A stretch of DNA of 64,000 nucleotides. Source: Paraburkholderia phenazinium (GTDB taxonomy: Bacteria > Pseudomonadota > Gammaproteobacteria > Burkholderiales > Burkholderiaceae). The notes under the pieces are model-generated. The model worked only from the letters and a program-made list of their open reading frames with translations, did no database searches and was not told the DNA's origin. Both the position numbers and the translations under genes were made by a program. Positions 8,703 to 15,613 of this stretch are shown here, piece by piece. Each line of letters begins with the position of its first letter. The stretch's first letter is position 1. The DNA is taken from the NCBI RefSeq assembly GCF_900100735.1, contig NZ_FNCJ01000023.1, positions 53,524-117,523 of the forward strand, read 5' to 3'.

Positions 8703-9404
8703 CTATCCCACCTGATTCAATTCGAACACCATATCCACCGCGTTGCCGTTCCAGTTGTATTCCAGATATGCCGCGTGATGGCAGTCCCGCAGCAGTGAAG
8801 TTCTGAACGCCGCGAGACATTCGCCGCCCGGATCGCGCACCGACGGATAAGCGAGCCCCGGCGCCCCGGCGGCGCGCACCGCCCGCCCCAGCGACTGGCC
8901 GGCAACATAGTCGTGCGGCGACAGAACGGCTGCGTCGAGCGACGCGTCGTCGCGCAAATCGACCACCACTCCACTGGCGATCACCGTGTATAGCCGCATC
9001 TGCTGGCGCATCGGCGCCTCGGCCGTGGCCGCGAGGAATTTGCCGGTGTGATAGCGCGTTTCGGCGATGGCAGTGGCGCGCGAACGGGCGCAGTAGAACA
9101 CGCCATAGCTGCCGTCCGAAAAGCGGCTGCCGAGCGGATTCAGATGCGTGAGCGCCGCCATGATCGGCCCGTAGCCCGGCCCGAAGCGGCGCTCTTCGCG
9201 CGGCACCAGATCGATTTCGCCGACCTCGGTGCGCAGACGGTCGTTGGTCATCGCTTCGAGGGCGTAGAGCGCGTCGAAGTCTTCGGGCGAGGCTACCCGG
9301 TCGAACAGGTTCACGGCCGGAAAGCGTGTCGGAATCACGCGATACGCAGGCGACCAGTCGAGCGGCGCGACGCGCCAGCGGTCTTGCCAAGTCGGTTCAG
9401 TCAC
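8703..9404 (-). CDS. RES domain toxin (NAD+-degrading)
   Basis: RES-family protein of 233 residues. Members of this family degrade NAD+ and act as toxins in type II systems. The RES pattern is visible: YRVIPTRFPAVNLFDRV near the N-terminus, RFGPGYGPIMAALTHLNP and GVFYCARSRATAIAETRYH in the middle, and GLAYPSVRDPGGECLAAF near residue 195. The R, E and S positions that name the family are present. Its start overlaps the end of the antitoxin gene by four bases (ATGA at 9401-9404), so the two are translationally coupled. It is longer than many RES toxins (about 150-160 residues) because of an N-terminal extension. Confidence 0.88.
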   Translation of the reverse strand: MTEPTWQDRWRVAPLDWSPAYRVIPTRFPAVNLFDRVASPEDFDALYALEAMTNDRLRTEVGEIDLVPREERRFGPGYGPIMAALTHLNPLGSRFSDGSYGVFYCARSRATAIAETRYHTGKFLAATAEAPMRQQMRLYTVIASGVVVDLRDDASLDAAVLSPHDYVAGQSLGRAVRAAGAPGLAYPSVRDPGGECLAAFRTSLLRDCHHAAYLEYNWNGNAVDMVFELNQVG

Positions 9405-9838
9405 GCCCAGCCGCCTCGCATTGCGTCGAGATACTGGCGCACGGCGACGAGGTCGCTGACATTGCCGGCGAGCATCCGGTCAAGCGCGCGGCGCCCACCG
9501 AACGGCGCTGCGCTGTTGGGACGTTTGATCCAGCCGTCGGCCGCGGCGGGTTGCGGCAGCAGGATTTGCAACGCTTTGTAAATACCAAGCACCAGCGACA
9601 GCCGTTCTAGCGTATCGTGCCCGAGCCGCGCCGATTGCGGTTCGGCTTTCCACTTGAAGAAGGTCGAGCGGCCCGGCGAGCCGAGCAGGACGATCTGTTC
9701 GTCGGCGCTCAAATCCCAGTCGCTTGCGATCTTGAAGAACGCACGCAAGCCTGCCGCCGACATCTCGGTCAGTGAGGGTTCTGTGACGGGCCGGCGCAGT
9801 GGCGGATCGTCATGAGGGGCACGGGCGGCATGAGACAT
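9401..9838 (-). CDS. Xre/MbcA/ParS-type antitoxin
   Basis: Antitoxin of 145 residues for the RES toxin. The N-terminal half contains a helix-turn-helix (residues ~45-75, with STFFKWK as recognition region). The C-terminal half is the MbcA/ParS toxin-binding domain (DUF2384): LERLSLVLGIYKAL, the DGWIKRPN segment and the terminal YLDAMRGGW. It is the upstream gene of the pair and probably represses its own promoter through the dyad at 9868-9894. AAGGA lies upstream of ATG 9838. Confidence 0.88.
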   Translation of the reverse strand: MSHAARAPHDDPPLRRPVTEPSLTEMSAAGLRAFFKIASDWDLSADEQIVLLGSPGRSTFFKWKAEPQSARLGHDTLERLSLVLGIYKALQILLPQPAAADGWIKRPNSAAPFGGRRALDRMLAGNVSDLVAVRQYLDAMRGGWA

Positions 9839-9867
9839 GGAGGCTGGTCCTTATTTGTACTTTGTCT

Positions 9868-9897
9868 CAATAATAGTCCAGATATGGATTATTGCAA
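9868..9897 (-). promoter_or_regulatory. Promoter and overlapping operator dyad of the RES/Xre operon
   Basis: On the minus strand TTGCAA (9897-9892) and TATTAT (9875-9870) are 16 bases apart. The whole promoter is covered by an inverted repeat: outer arms CAATAA (9868-9873) and TTATTG (9889-9894), inner arms TCCA (9877-9880) and TGGA (9885-9888) around GATA. This is the expected layout for autorepression by the Xre antitoxin. Confidence 0.6.
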
Positions 9898-9958
9898 GGG
9901 TGGATTGGGTATAATCGCGTCCCGACCAGGCGAACGAGACGACGAGGAGCGGCAGGTG

Positions 9959-10561
9959 ATGTGGGTGCGAGCAGTAGCGGTAGCGTTGGCAGTAGGGTGC
10001 TGGGCAATGGGCGCGCAGGCCGCGCAGTACGCCGAGGTGTGGAATCCGCCTGAAACGAGGCATGCGCCGAAGAAGGTGAAGCCTCATGCGCCGGCGGGTA
10101 AGAAAGTGGTGGCCAAGGGGGCTGGCACGGCGGGCAAGAACAAGCCGCATAAGCCGGCAGCGAAGAAGGTGGCGCCGCACGCCGATCATAAGGCTGCGCC
10201 ACATGCCGGGCATAAGACGGCAACGCACGCTGAGCATAAGACAGCAACGCACGCTGAGCGTCAGGCGAAAACCCACGTCAAGGTGGCGGCGAAGGGTGAG
10301 CAGAAGAAGCCGCTGAAGATGGCGCAGTCGAAAGACGCGCATGTCCATGCGGCGGTTCATCCGAACGGGCAGAAAGTGGCTGTGAGGCATGCGGTCGTAC
10401 ATACCGGCTCCAGCAGGGCGAGCGGTTCGGTGAAACCTGCGGCGACACAAGCCACAACACAAGCGGCGACATTCGTGCCCGTTCAATCCGCTCAAACGAT
10501 GGCTAGCACGGCGGCGAAGCCCGCCGCCAGCGGTGGCAATCTACCACCTATCCTGCACTGA
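9959..10561 (+). CDS. Exported His/Lys/Ala-rich low-complexity protein
   Basis: Probable periplasmic or secreted protein of about 200 residues; I do not recognise a family. Residues 1-21 (MWVRAVAVALAVGCWAMGAQA) are a clear signal peptide with cleavage after AQA. The mature part is dominated by K, H, A and P, including imperfect repeats of the type HADHKAAPHAGHKTATHAEH near residues 75-100, reminiscent of cationic or metal-binding tails. ATG 9959 is chosen because GAGGAG lies just upstream and the signal peptide follows. An upstream in-frame extension to 9812 would have no signal. A TATAAT at 9910-9915 may be its -10 box, placing its promoter beside the RES/Xre operator. Confidence 0.6.
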   Translation: MWVRAVAVALAVGCWAMGAQAAQYAEVWNPPETRHAPKKVKPHAPAGKKVVAKGAGTAGKNKPHKPAAKKVAPHADHKAAPHAGHKTATHAEHKTATHAERQAKTHVKVAAKGEQKKPLKMAQSKDAHVHAAVHPNGQKVAVRHAVVHTGSSRASGSVKPAATQATTQAATFVPVQSAQTMASTAAKPAASGGNLPPILH

Positions 10562-10634
10562 GCTGCACTGAGCTGCACTGAGCTGCACCGAGCTGCACCG
10601 AGCTGCACCGAGCTGCACCGAGCTGCACCGAGCT
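10553..10634. repeat. 10-bp tandem repeat, unit AGCTGCACYG
   Basis: Seven full copies of AGCTGCACTG/AGCTGCACCG run from 10561 to 10630, with partial copies at each end. The first partial copy supplies the last codons and stop of the His/Lys-rich gene (CTG CAC TGA). The first two full units have T and the rest C at the ninth position, suggesting recent expansion. Confidence 0.9.
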
Positions 10635-10635
10635 C

Positions 10636-10665
10636 AAACGGGCCGCCTTCTCAGGCGGCCCGTTT
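10636..10665. terminator. Bidirectional hairpin between convergent genes
   Basis: AAACGGGCCGCC and GGCGGCCCGTTT form a perfect 12-bp stem around TTCTCA. It lies just after the 10-bp repeat. It also includes the last codons and stop of the minus-strand LysR gene, so it can serve both convergent genes. Confidence 0.8.
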
Positions 10666-11592
10666 GCGTTTGCCCTTGGCGCTGGCCGCGCCCGAGGCGG
10701 CGGGCCCGGCAAGCGCCGCGCGTCCCAGTTCGACAATGCGCGCCGACAGCTTTTCAAGCCGCGGCGACTGCACCTTCCAGGCGTGCCAGTACAGCTCGAC
10801 ATCGGTCGGCTGCCTGGGCGCCAGATCGACCAGCTCACCGCGATGGACCGCATCGCCGAACTCGAGCTCCGGCACCATTCCATAGGCAAGACCGCGCTGG
10901 ATCGCCATATAACGCGGCACCGGGGCGGGAACGTAGTGGCAGGGGTACGCTTCGGGCGGCAAACCAAAACGCGTCTCCAGGAAGCGCGCCTGCAATGCAT
11001 CTTTGCGCGATGACAGGATCACCGGCGCGCGGCGCGCCGCGTCTCGCGTGAGCCCGTTCGGAAACCAACGTTCGACGAAGGCCGTCGAAGCCACCATCCG
11101 GTAACGCATCGCCCCCAGCCGCTCGGCGAAGCAGCCGCGCATGGGAGCCGGTTCGGTGGTGATGCAGCCGATTGCCAGGCCCGACGCGAGTAAAGCATGC
11201 GTGTGATCCTGATCGTCGACGGTCAGGTCGAGCAGCACGTTTTCCTGCAGAAGGATCTCGGAAAGGGCAGGGAAGAACCAGGTGGACAGCGTGTCCGCAT
11301 TCACCGCTGCGGCAACCTTAAGCAGTGCTTCATTGGCGCCCGCCAGGTCGCTGGCGAAGTCGTCTTCCAGTAAGGCCGTGCGGCGCAGGTACTGCAACAG
11401 GCGCTGACCCATGCTGGTGGCCCGGCAGGGGCGCGTGCGCACGATCAATGGATTGCCCAGCCGGGTTTCGAGCGCGCGCACACGCTGTGAGACTGCCGAA
11501 GGCGTGATGTTCAGACGAGCGGCAGCCTGCTCGAAACTGCCGGTTTCGATGACGGCGCGAACGGCGGTGGTCTGGCGGGGGTCGAGGTCCAC
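10651..11592 (-). CDS. argP: LysR family regulator, ArgP/IciA type
   Basis: LysR-type regulator of 313 residues, closest in pattern to ArgP, the lysine/arginine-responsive activator of amino-acid exporters. The N-terminal helix-turn-helix contains RAVIETGSFEQAAARLNI then TPSAVSQRVRALE, and LIVRTRPCRATSMGQRLLQY is characteristic of ArgP. A Lys/Arg/Ala-rich tail of about 15 residues ends the protein. I chose GTG 11592 (VDLDPRQTTAVRAVI) with AAGG upstream because it matches the usual ArgP start; an in-frame ATG at 11778 would add 62 atypical residues. No lysE/argO exporter gene is adjacent. Confidence 0.75.
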   Translation of the reverse strand: MDLDPRQTTAVRAVIETGSFEQAAARLNITPSAVSQRVRALETRLGNPLIVRTRPCRATSMGQRLLQYLRRTALLEDDFASDLAGANEALLKVAAAVNADTLSTWFFPALSEILLQENVLLDLTVDDQDHTHALLASGLAIGCITTEPAPMRGCFAERLGAMRYRMVASTAFVERWFPNGLTRDAARRAPVILSSRKDALQARFLETRFGLPPEAYPCHYVPAPVPRYMAIQRGLAYGMVPELEFGDAVHRGELVDLAPRQPTDVELYWHAWKVQSPRLEKLSARIVELGRAALAGPAASGAASAKGKRKRAA

Positions 11593-11683
11593 GTGGTGCC
11601 TTGGAGTAGCTGCTAAAAACAACGGCTGGATAGGGGCGCGGCGAGCGGTTGCGGCAAAACAAACGCGAAGCCGGCCGCTTGCT

Positions 11684-12085
11684 TTACGCCGCATTGCGCG
11701 GACGACCGCCCTTCTTGCCGTTCTCGCGTGCTGCGGACGATTTCGCTTCGGACCGGACGCTCCCGCCTGCCCGGCCAATGTCGCGCATCCAGGCTTTGGA
11801 GCCGAACACGCCGTCGATCAGACCGTGTACGGAAACCACTTCGTCCAGTTTGGGGAAGACGAGCGCGGAGCCCAAGCCGAAAATCTCGATCTCACGAAGA
11901 TCGGCCGCTGCGGCCGCGTGCAGGCCTTCGATATAGGCGATCGGAACCAGCAGCGAGATGCCGTTGGTGAGCGTGATTTCGAGCCGCTTCGTGCGGGGTT
12001 TATAGCAAGCCGTGCGGGCGGCGGGCCGCTTCGCGGTTTCTGCCCCGCGCTCGCGGGCGAGGCGCCATTCTTCTTGCGGATTCAT
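11684..12085 (-). CDS. DUF2442 domain protein
   Basis: Protein of 133 residues with a DUF2442 domain in the middle (LEITLTNGISLLVPIAYIEGL followed by IEIFGLGSALVFPKLDEVVSV), a small family often paired with DUF4160 proteins in toxin-antitoxin-like loci. The C-terminal tail (GGSVRSEAKSSAARENGKKGGRPRN) is basic and DNA-binding-like. The start at 12085 (MNPQEEWRLARERG) follows AAGGGA; ATG 12112 and 12103 are alternatives. Its ATG overlaps the stop of a short upstream frame, suggesting a lost partner gene. Confidence 0.7.
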   Translation of the reverse strand: MNPQEEWRLARERGAETAKRPAARTACYKPRTKRLEITLTNGISLLVPIAYIEGLHAAAAADLREIEIFGLGSALVFPKLDEVVSVHGLIDGVFGSKAWMRDIGRAGGSVRSEAKSSAARENGKKGGRPRNAA

Positions 12086-12135
12086 GGGTGGATTCCCTTC
12101 CATGCGGAGCACAGGAACGGCACCAGTTCGTTCAC
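12082..12135 (-). pseudogene. Possible tail of a lost gene upstream of DUF2442
   Basis: Reading the minus strand from GTG 12135 gives a 17-codon frame (VNELVPFLCSAWKGIHP), and the frame stays open upstream to a stop near 12178. Its TGA overlaps the ATG of the DUF2442 gene in the ATGA fashion of coupled genes. It may be the 3' remnant of a deleted operon partner or a short leader peptide. Evidence is weak. Confidence 0.25.
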
Positions 12136-12205
12136 GCGCCTAGCGAGCTTACGTGCCTCGCGTTCTAGCGATAATATACCCTAGCAGCTTGGGTTTCTCG
12201 GGACT

Positions 12206-12237
12206 GTACTCCGGAAGCGAAGACTTCGCTTCAGTAC
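12206..12237. terminator. Hairpin after LysR gene
   Basis: GAAGCGAA (12214-12221) and TTCGCTTC (12225-12232) pair around GAC, extended by GTACT (12206-12210) with AGTAC (12233-12237). It sits directly after the stop of the minus-strand LysR gene. There is no good T-run. Confidence 0.5.
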
Positions 12238-12240
12238 AAA

Positions 12241-13095
12241 TCAAAGCCCACTCCCCAGTCCCCCCGCCAACATCCTCAACGTCTCCACCGAACGCGGATC
12301 GCGCAGCCGCGAATGCAGCGTCACACGCGACTCCGGCAACGTCGGCAAGTCGATCCTCGCACCGACATCAACGAGCCCTCGCGGCGCCACCCGCCGCGCC
12401 AACGGCGCTACCGCCAGCCCTGCCGCCGCTGCGGCGCCGACCGCCGCCACCCCACCGCCGACGAACGCCTCGCGCCACGCAATACCCGCTTCATCCAGCG
12501 TATGAATCGCGACAGCGCGGACGTTGCACGGCGCGGTAAGCAGTGCGAGCGGCAACGGCTCGCCGACCCGCAGCAGCCATTGCGGTGCGGCGAGCCAGCC
12601 GAGCGGTTCGCTGAAAAGCACGGTGGCGTCTTCGCGCGGCGCGTCATCCGGTTCGTAGCGGACGATCACCGCATCGAGCCGCCGTTCGTCGAACTGCGCA
12701 AGCAGCGTCGCCGACGAGCCAAGGTGCAACTCGATCACCAGCGCCGGATCGTAAGCGTTCAGCTTCGCCAGCAAATCCGGCAAGTCCGTCCCTGCCACGT
12801 GCTCGCTTAGGCCCAACGTGAGCCTGCGCCTCTCGACTGACAACGAACCGAGCGCCCGTTCATGCGCGTTTAACAGGTCGCGGGCGGCGTTGAGAAAGAC
12901 ATGGCCATCTGCCGACAGACGCACCACGCGCGGCGTGCGTTCCACTAACTGCTTGCCGAGATGCGATTCCAGCCGCTTGAGTTTCAGGCTGACGGCCGAC
13001 TGCGTGGTATCGAGCGCATCCGCCGCCCGCGTGAAGCTATGCAGATCGGCGACCAGAACGAAGGCGCGCACGGCATCGAGATCGAGGACTTTCAT
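12241..13095 (-). CDS. LysR family transcriptional regulator
   Basis: Regulator of 284 residues with a clear N-terminal helix-turn-helix (RAFVLVADLHSFTRAADALD, then TTQSAVSLKLKRLESHLG) and a periplasmic-binding-protein-like effector domain from ~residue 90. The C-terminal part is Ala/Val-rich and slightly short for the family (usually 290-310). It is divergent from the tautomerase gene, with 99 bases between starts and a dyad typical of LysR boxes. It therefore probably controls that gene and itself. Confidence 0.88.
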   Translation of the reverse strand: MKVLDLDAVRAFVLVADLHSFTRAADALDTTQSAVSLKLKRLESHLGKQLVERTPRVVRLSADGHVFLNAARDLLNAHERALGSLSVERRRLTLGLSEHVAGTDLPDLLAKLNAYDPALVIELHLGSSATLLAQFDERRLDAVIVRYEPDDAPREDATVLFSEPLGWLAAPQWLLRVGEPLPLALLTAPCNVRAVAIHTLDEAGIAWREAFVGGGVAAVGAAAAAGLAVAPLARRVAPRGLVDVGARIDLPTLPESRVTLHSRLRDPRSVETLRMLAGGLGSGL

Positions 13096-13117
13096 TTCTA
13101 TTGGAAATAGATGAAAT

Positions 13118-13141
13118 CATAATGAATGTCTGTTTATTATG
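13118..13141. promoter_or_regulatory. LysR-type operator between lysR and tautomerase gene
   Basis: CATAAT (13118-13123) and ATTATG (13136-13141) form an inverted repeat separated by 12 bases, and the region contains T-N11-A patterns. It lies in the short divergent spacer, 23 bases from the LysR start codon. Confidence 0.5.
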
Positions 13142-13194
13142 ACTGACGAGACCTAAGCTGTGTACTTCATCTTCTTCAACAGAGGGTCTTCATC

Positions 13195-13578
13195 ATGCCG
13201 TTCACCCGTATTGCAGTGCGCGCCGGCAAGCCGGCGGCTTACCGGAAGGCCATCACGCAGGGCATCCACCGTTCCTTGATGGAAATTTTCAACGTGCCGG
13301 AAGACGACATCTTCATGGTCATCACCGAACACGATGAGGACAACTTCTTTTACGGCAAGCACTACCTGGACATCCACCGTAGCGACGACCTCGTGCTGAT
13401 CCAGATCACTGCGAACAACACGCGCACGGTCGAGTTGAAGAAGGCGCTGTACAAGCGGATCGCCGAACGCCTGGCGGAGAGTCCGGGCGTGCGGCCGGAA
13501 GACGTGTTTGTGAACCTGGTGGATGTGCCCAAGGAGAACTGGTCGTTCGGCAATGGGATCGGGCAGTACGCGACCTAG
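13195..13578 (+). CDS. Tautomerase family protein
   Basis: Tautomerase-superfamily enzyme of 127 residues (4-oxalocrotonate tautomerase fold, longer Tautomerase_2 type). After removal of Met the N-terminus is Pro1, the catalytic base of the superfamily (MPFTRIAVRAGK). Further family patterns are QGIHRSLMEIFNVPEDDIF and GVRPEDVFVNLVDVPKENWSFG. The substrate is unknown. GAGGG precedes ATG 13195. The divergent LysR gene is the likely regulator. Confidence 0.88.
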   Translation: MPFTRIAVRAGKPAAYRKAITQGIHRSLMEIFNVPEDDIFMVITEHDEDNFFYGKHYLDIHRSDDLVLIQITANNTRTVELKKALYKRIAERLAESPGVRPEDVFVNLVDVPKENWSFGNGIGQYAT

Positions 13579-13609
13579 GCTTGGCCGTGGTTCGAGACAT
13601 ATGCCGCTG

Positions 13610-13696
13610 CTAGGCGGCGCTGGAAACCTTGGCTTCGGATAGCAACCAGGCGCGGAAGGCCTCGACATCCGGTCTTTCCGCAGCGGCGCGTGGGTT
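13610..13696 (-). pseudogene. C-terminal relic of a LysR-type regulator
   Basis: The minus-strand frame ending at the TAG (13612-13610) reads ERPDVEAFRAWLLSEAKV then SSAA, the classic C-terminus of GcvA-like LysR regulators. The frame is closed upstream by a stop at 13699-13697, so only about 28 codons remain and there is no start. I read this as the surviving 3' end of a deleted gene. Confidence 0.6.
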
Positions 13697-13853
13697 TCAG
13701 TTGGCGGGTCTCGCCTGTCACTTTCCGTGGATTTACGGCGGCAAAGTTATCCTCGGGCGGTTCGTTTCGGAGCGCGCGGTGCGCCTTTAGGGCTGGGTGT
13801 TTGGCGCCTGCATGCTGCTGGCGGCGGCGCACATCGTGTTCGCCCGAGTTTGA
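13683..13853 (+). pseudogene. C-terminal relic of a small membrane protein
   Basis: On the plus strand the frame reads LAGLACHFPWIYGGKVILG, RFVSERAVRL, an in-frame TAG (13788-13790), then GWVFGACMLLAAAHIVFARV and a stop at 13853. It resembles the last loop and last membrane helix of a small transporter, perhaps LysE-like, but the match is too short to be sure. It has no start and an internal stop. Together with the LysR tail it looks like a divergent regulator/transporter pair whose middle was deleted. Confidence 0.4.
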
Positions 13854-13954
13854 CGGGGGATGTGTCGCGCGTTGTAGCGTCCATGTAACATGAACAAGGG
13901 GCTGCGCGTCGTTCCTCTGCGCGTGGCCTCGTCCTCTCCAACGTTGAGGCGTTC

Positions 13955-15586
13955 ATGGCCCGGGTCTACGAGCTTGTGCTGGATATCCCAACGCCCGCCG
14001 CGCAGGCGTGGTTGCTGCAGCTCAACCGGAGCAAGCGTCCTCATACTGCGAACAGGCTCGATGCGGCTCTCGTCAAGGCGCTTACCGGATTGCCAGCAAC
14101 CATGCGCGCGCGACGTGCCCGCTCGCCTGATGTCGGGGCCGTCTATGTCCGTGCGAAGGTGTTGAGCAGCGTTCCCGATTGCAACGAGAAGCTGGCCGCT
14201 GCTGGCTTGCAGATCATGCTCGACACTTCGACGAGCAGGCGCCGCGTGGTGGTTTGTCAGCAAGCACGCTATTCACCCGGCGTCACCGTGCGCGAGATTC
14301 TCTTTGAGGCACCGCTGGAAGCGGGCGTGCTGGTTGGCGAGGCTCTCGCGGCAGCACCCGAAGAGTTGCGGCACACGTTGGCCGAAGCGGGCGAGTTTGC
14401 GCCGCTCACGACGCTGGCCAGCCAGCGCGATCATTGGCAGTGGTGCGTGACGGACGACATCGTTGTCGATATCGTCTTCGAGCGCCCGATGGCTGCGTCG
14501 TCTGGCGAAGCCCCGCTGCATCGCGAACTGCACCTGAGTACACCTTGCGTGGAGAATGCTGCTGGCCCGTCGCTGAGCGCGCTGTTCGCGGTGGCGTACG
14601 AACTGGTTGCTGCATTACCTGCTTTTCCTGTGCTGCACTCGGCGCTCGCGGGTGCGCACCACGGTGCCGACGACCCCAAGGATGACCCCGCTACACCGGT
14701 GCGCGCCGCACCGATCCACCTGAGCGGCATCTCGACCCCGCACGCGGCGTTGATCGCCATCGGCGAGAACCTCGCGGAGCACTGGTTCGGCAACGATGTT
14801 GGCGTCCGCGATGCCGTCAGCACCGAGTTTGTCCATCAGATGCGCGTCGCGCAGCGGCGTCTGAGAACGGCGCTGCGAATCTTCCCGCACTGGGCCGACG
14901 AAATGTGGAAGACGCGTATCGCGCCCGATCTCAAGTGGCTGGGAACGGTCCTCGGCGAGGCGCGCGACTGGGACGTATTCGTCGATACGACGCTGCCGGG
15001 CCTTGCCGCTGCGGATCTCGACAGCGCCGCCTGGGATACGACTCGCGAACTCGCCGATGCGCAGCGTCTCGAAGCCCGTGAGCGCGCTTGCAGCGCAGTG
15101 GGCTCGGCCCGCTATGCGCGGCTTGCGCTTGCATGGCTCGAATGGCTGAGCGGCTTGCTATCGCGCGAGCCGCCCGCCAAAACGTCGGGTCATTCGCTGC
15201 GCGCATACGCACGCAAGCGGGTGAACAAGTACTACAAGCGGCTGGTTGGCGCACCGAAACTCACGACGCTCGACGAAACCGCCCGCCACCAGGAACGGAT
15301 CCAGGCAAAGTACCTGCGCTACACGCTGGAATTCTTCGAATCGATCGCCTCGCGAAAGACCCGTAGCGAGAGCGTGAAGACCGTCTCGCGGATGCAGAGC
15401 GTGCTTGGCGAAGGTAACGACGCGGTGGTCGCCTTGCGGCACCTCGAGCAGATCGATGTGCCGCCCTACCAGTCGGGTTTCGCTCGTGGCTGGTGTGAGG
15501 CGTCGCAACGCTACACGGCGCAGGAAGGCGAACGCTTGCTGCGCAGGCTGTGCAAACCCAAAATATCAGGCGGTGCGGCTCGTTGA
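13955..15586 (+). CDS. CYTH-CHAD domain protein with degenerate CYTH part
   Basis: Protein of 543 residues. From ~residue 258 it is a CHAD domain, an alpha-helical module with conserved His that binds polyphosphate: EFVHQMRVAQRRLRTALRIF, LKWLGTVLGEARDWDVFVDT, QAKYLRYTLEFFESI and MQSVLGEGNDAVVA. The N-terminal half has the position and length of a CYTH (triphosphate tunnel) domain, but the opening ExExK motif is replaced by YELVLDIP and other acidic/basic pairs are hard to find, so triphosphatase activity is unlikely. GAGG precedes ATG 13955. No ppk/ppx gene is nearby. Confidence 0.82.
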   Translation: MARVYELVLDIPTPAAQAWLLQLNRSKRPHTANRLDAALVKALTGLPATMRARRARSPDVGAVYVRAKVLSSVPDCNEKLAAAGLQIMLDTSTSRRRVVVCQQARYSPGVTVREILFEAPLEAGVLVGEALAAAPEELRHTLAEAGEFAPLTTLASQRDHWQWCVTDDIVVDIVFERPMAASSGEAPLHRELHLSTPCVENAAGPSLSALFAVAYELVAALPAFPVLHSALAGAHHGADDPKDDPATPVRAAPIHLSGISTPHAALIAIGENLAEHWFGNDVGVRDAVSTEFVHQMRVAQRRLRTALRIFPHWADEMWKTRIAPDLKWLGTVLGEARDWDVFVDTTLPGLAAADLDSAAWDTTRELADAQRLEARERACSAVGSARYARLALAWLEWLSGLLSREPPAKTSGHSLRAYARKRVNKYYKRLVGAPKLTTLDETARHQERIQAKYLRYTLEFFESIASRKTRSESVKTVSRMQSVLGEGNDAVVALRHLEQIDVPPYQSGFARGWCEASQRYTAQEGERLLRRLCKPKISGGAAR

Positions 15587-15613
15587 TTAAAAGCGGTGTT
15601 TCGACGATGCGCG

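Noticed and set aside
10553..10634. CRISPR-like array
   Set aside because: Units are only 10 bases, contiguous and without spacers, so this is a simple tandem repeat.
13690..13893. 67-codon plus-strand ORF as a gene
   Set aside because: Its translation is Cys/Arg-rich with no family likeness; the neighbouring frame carries the recognisable membrane-protein relic instead.
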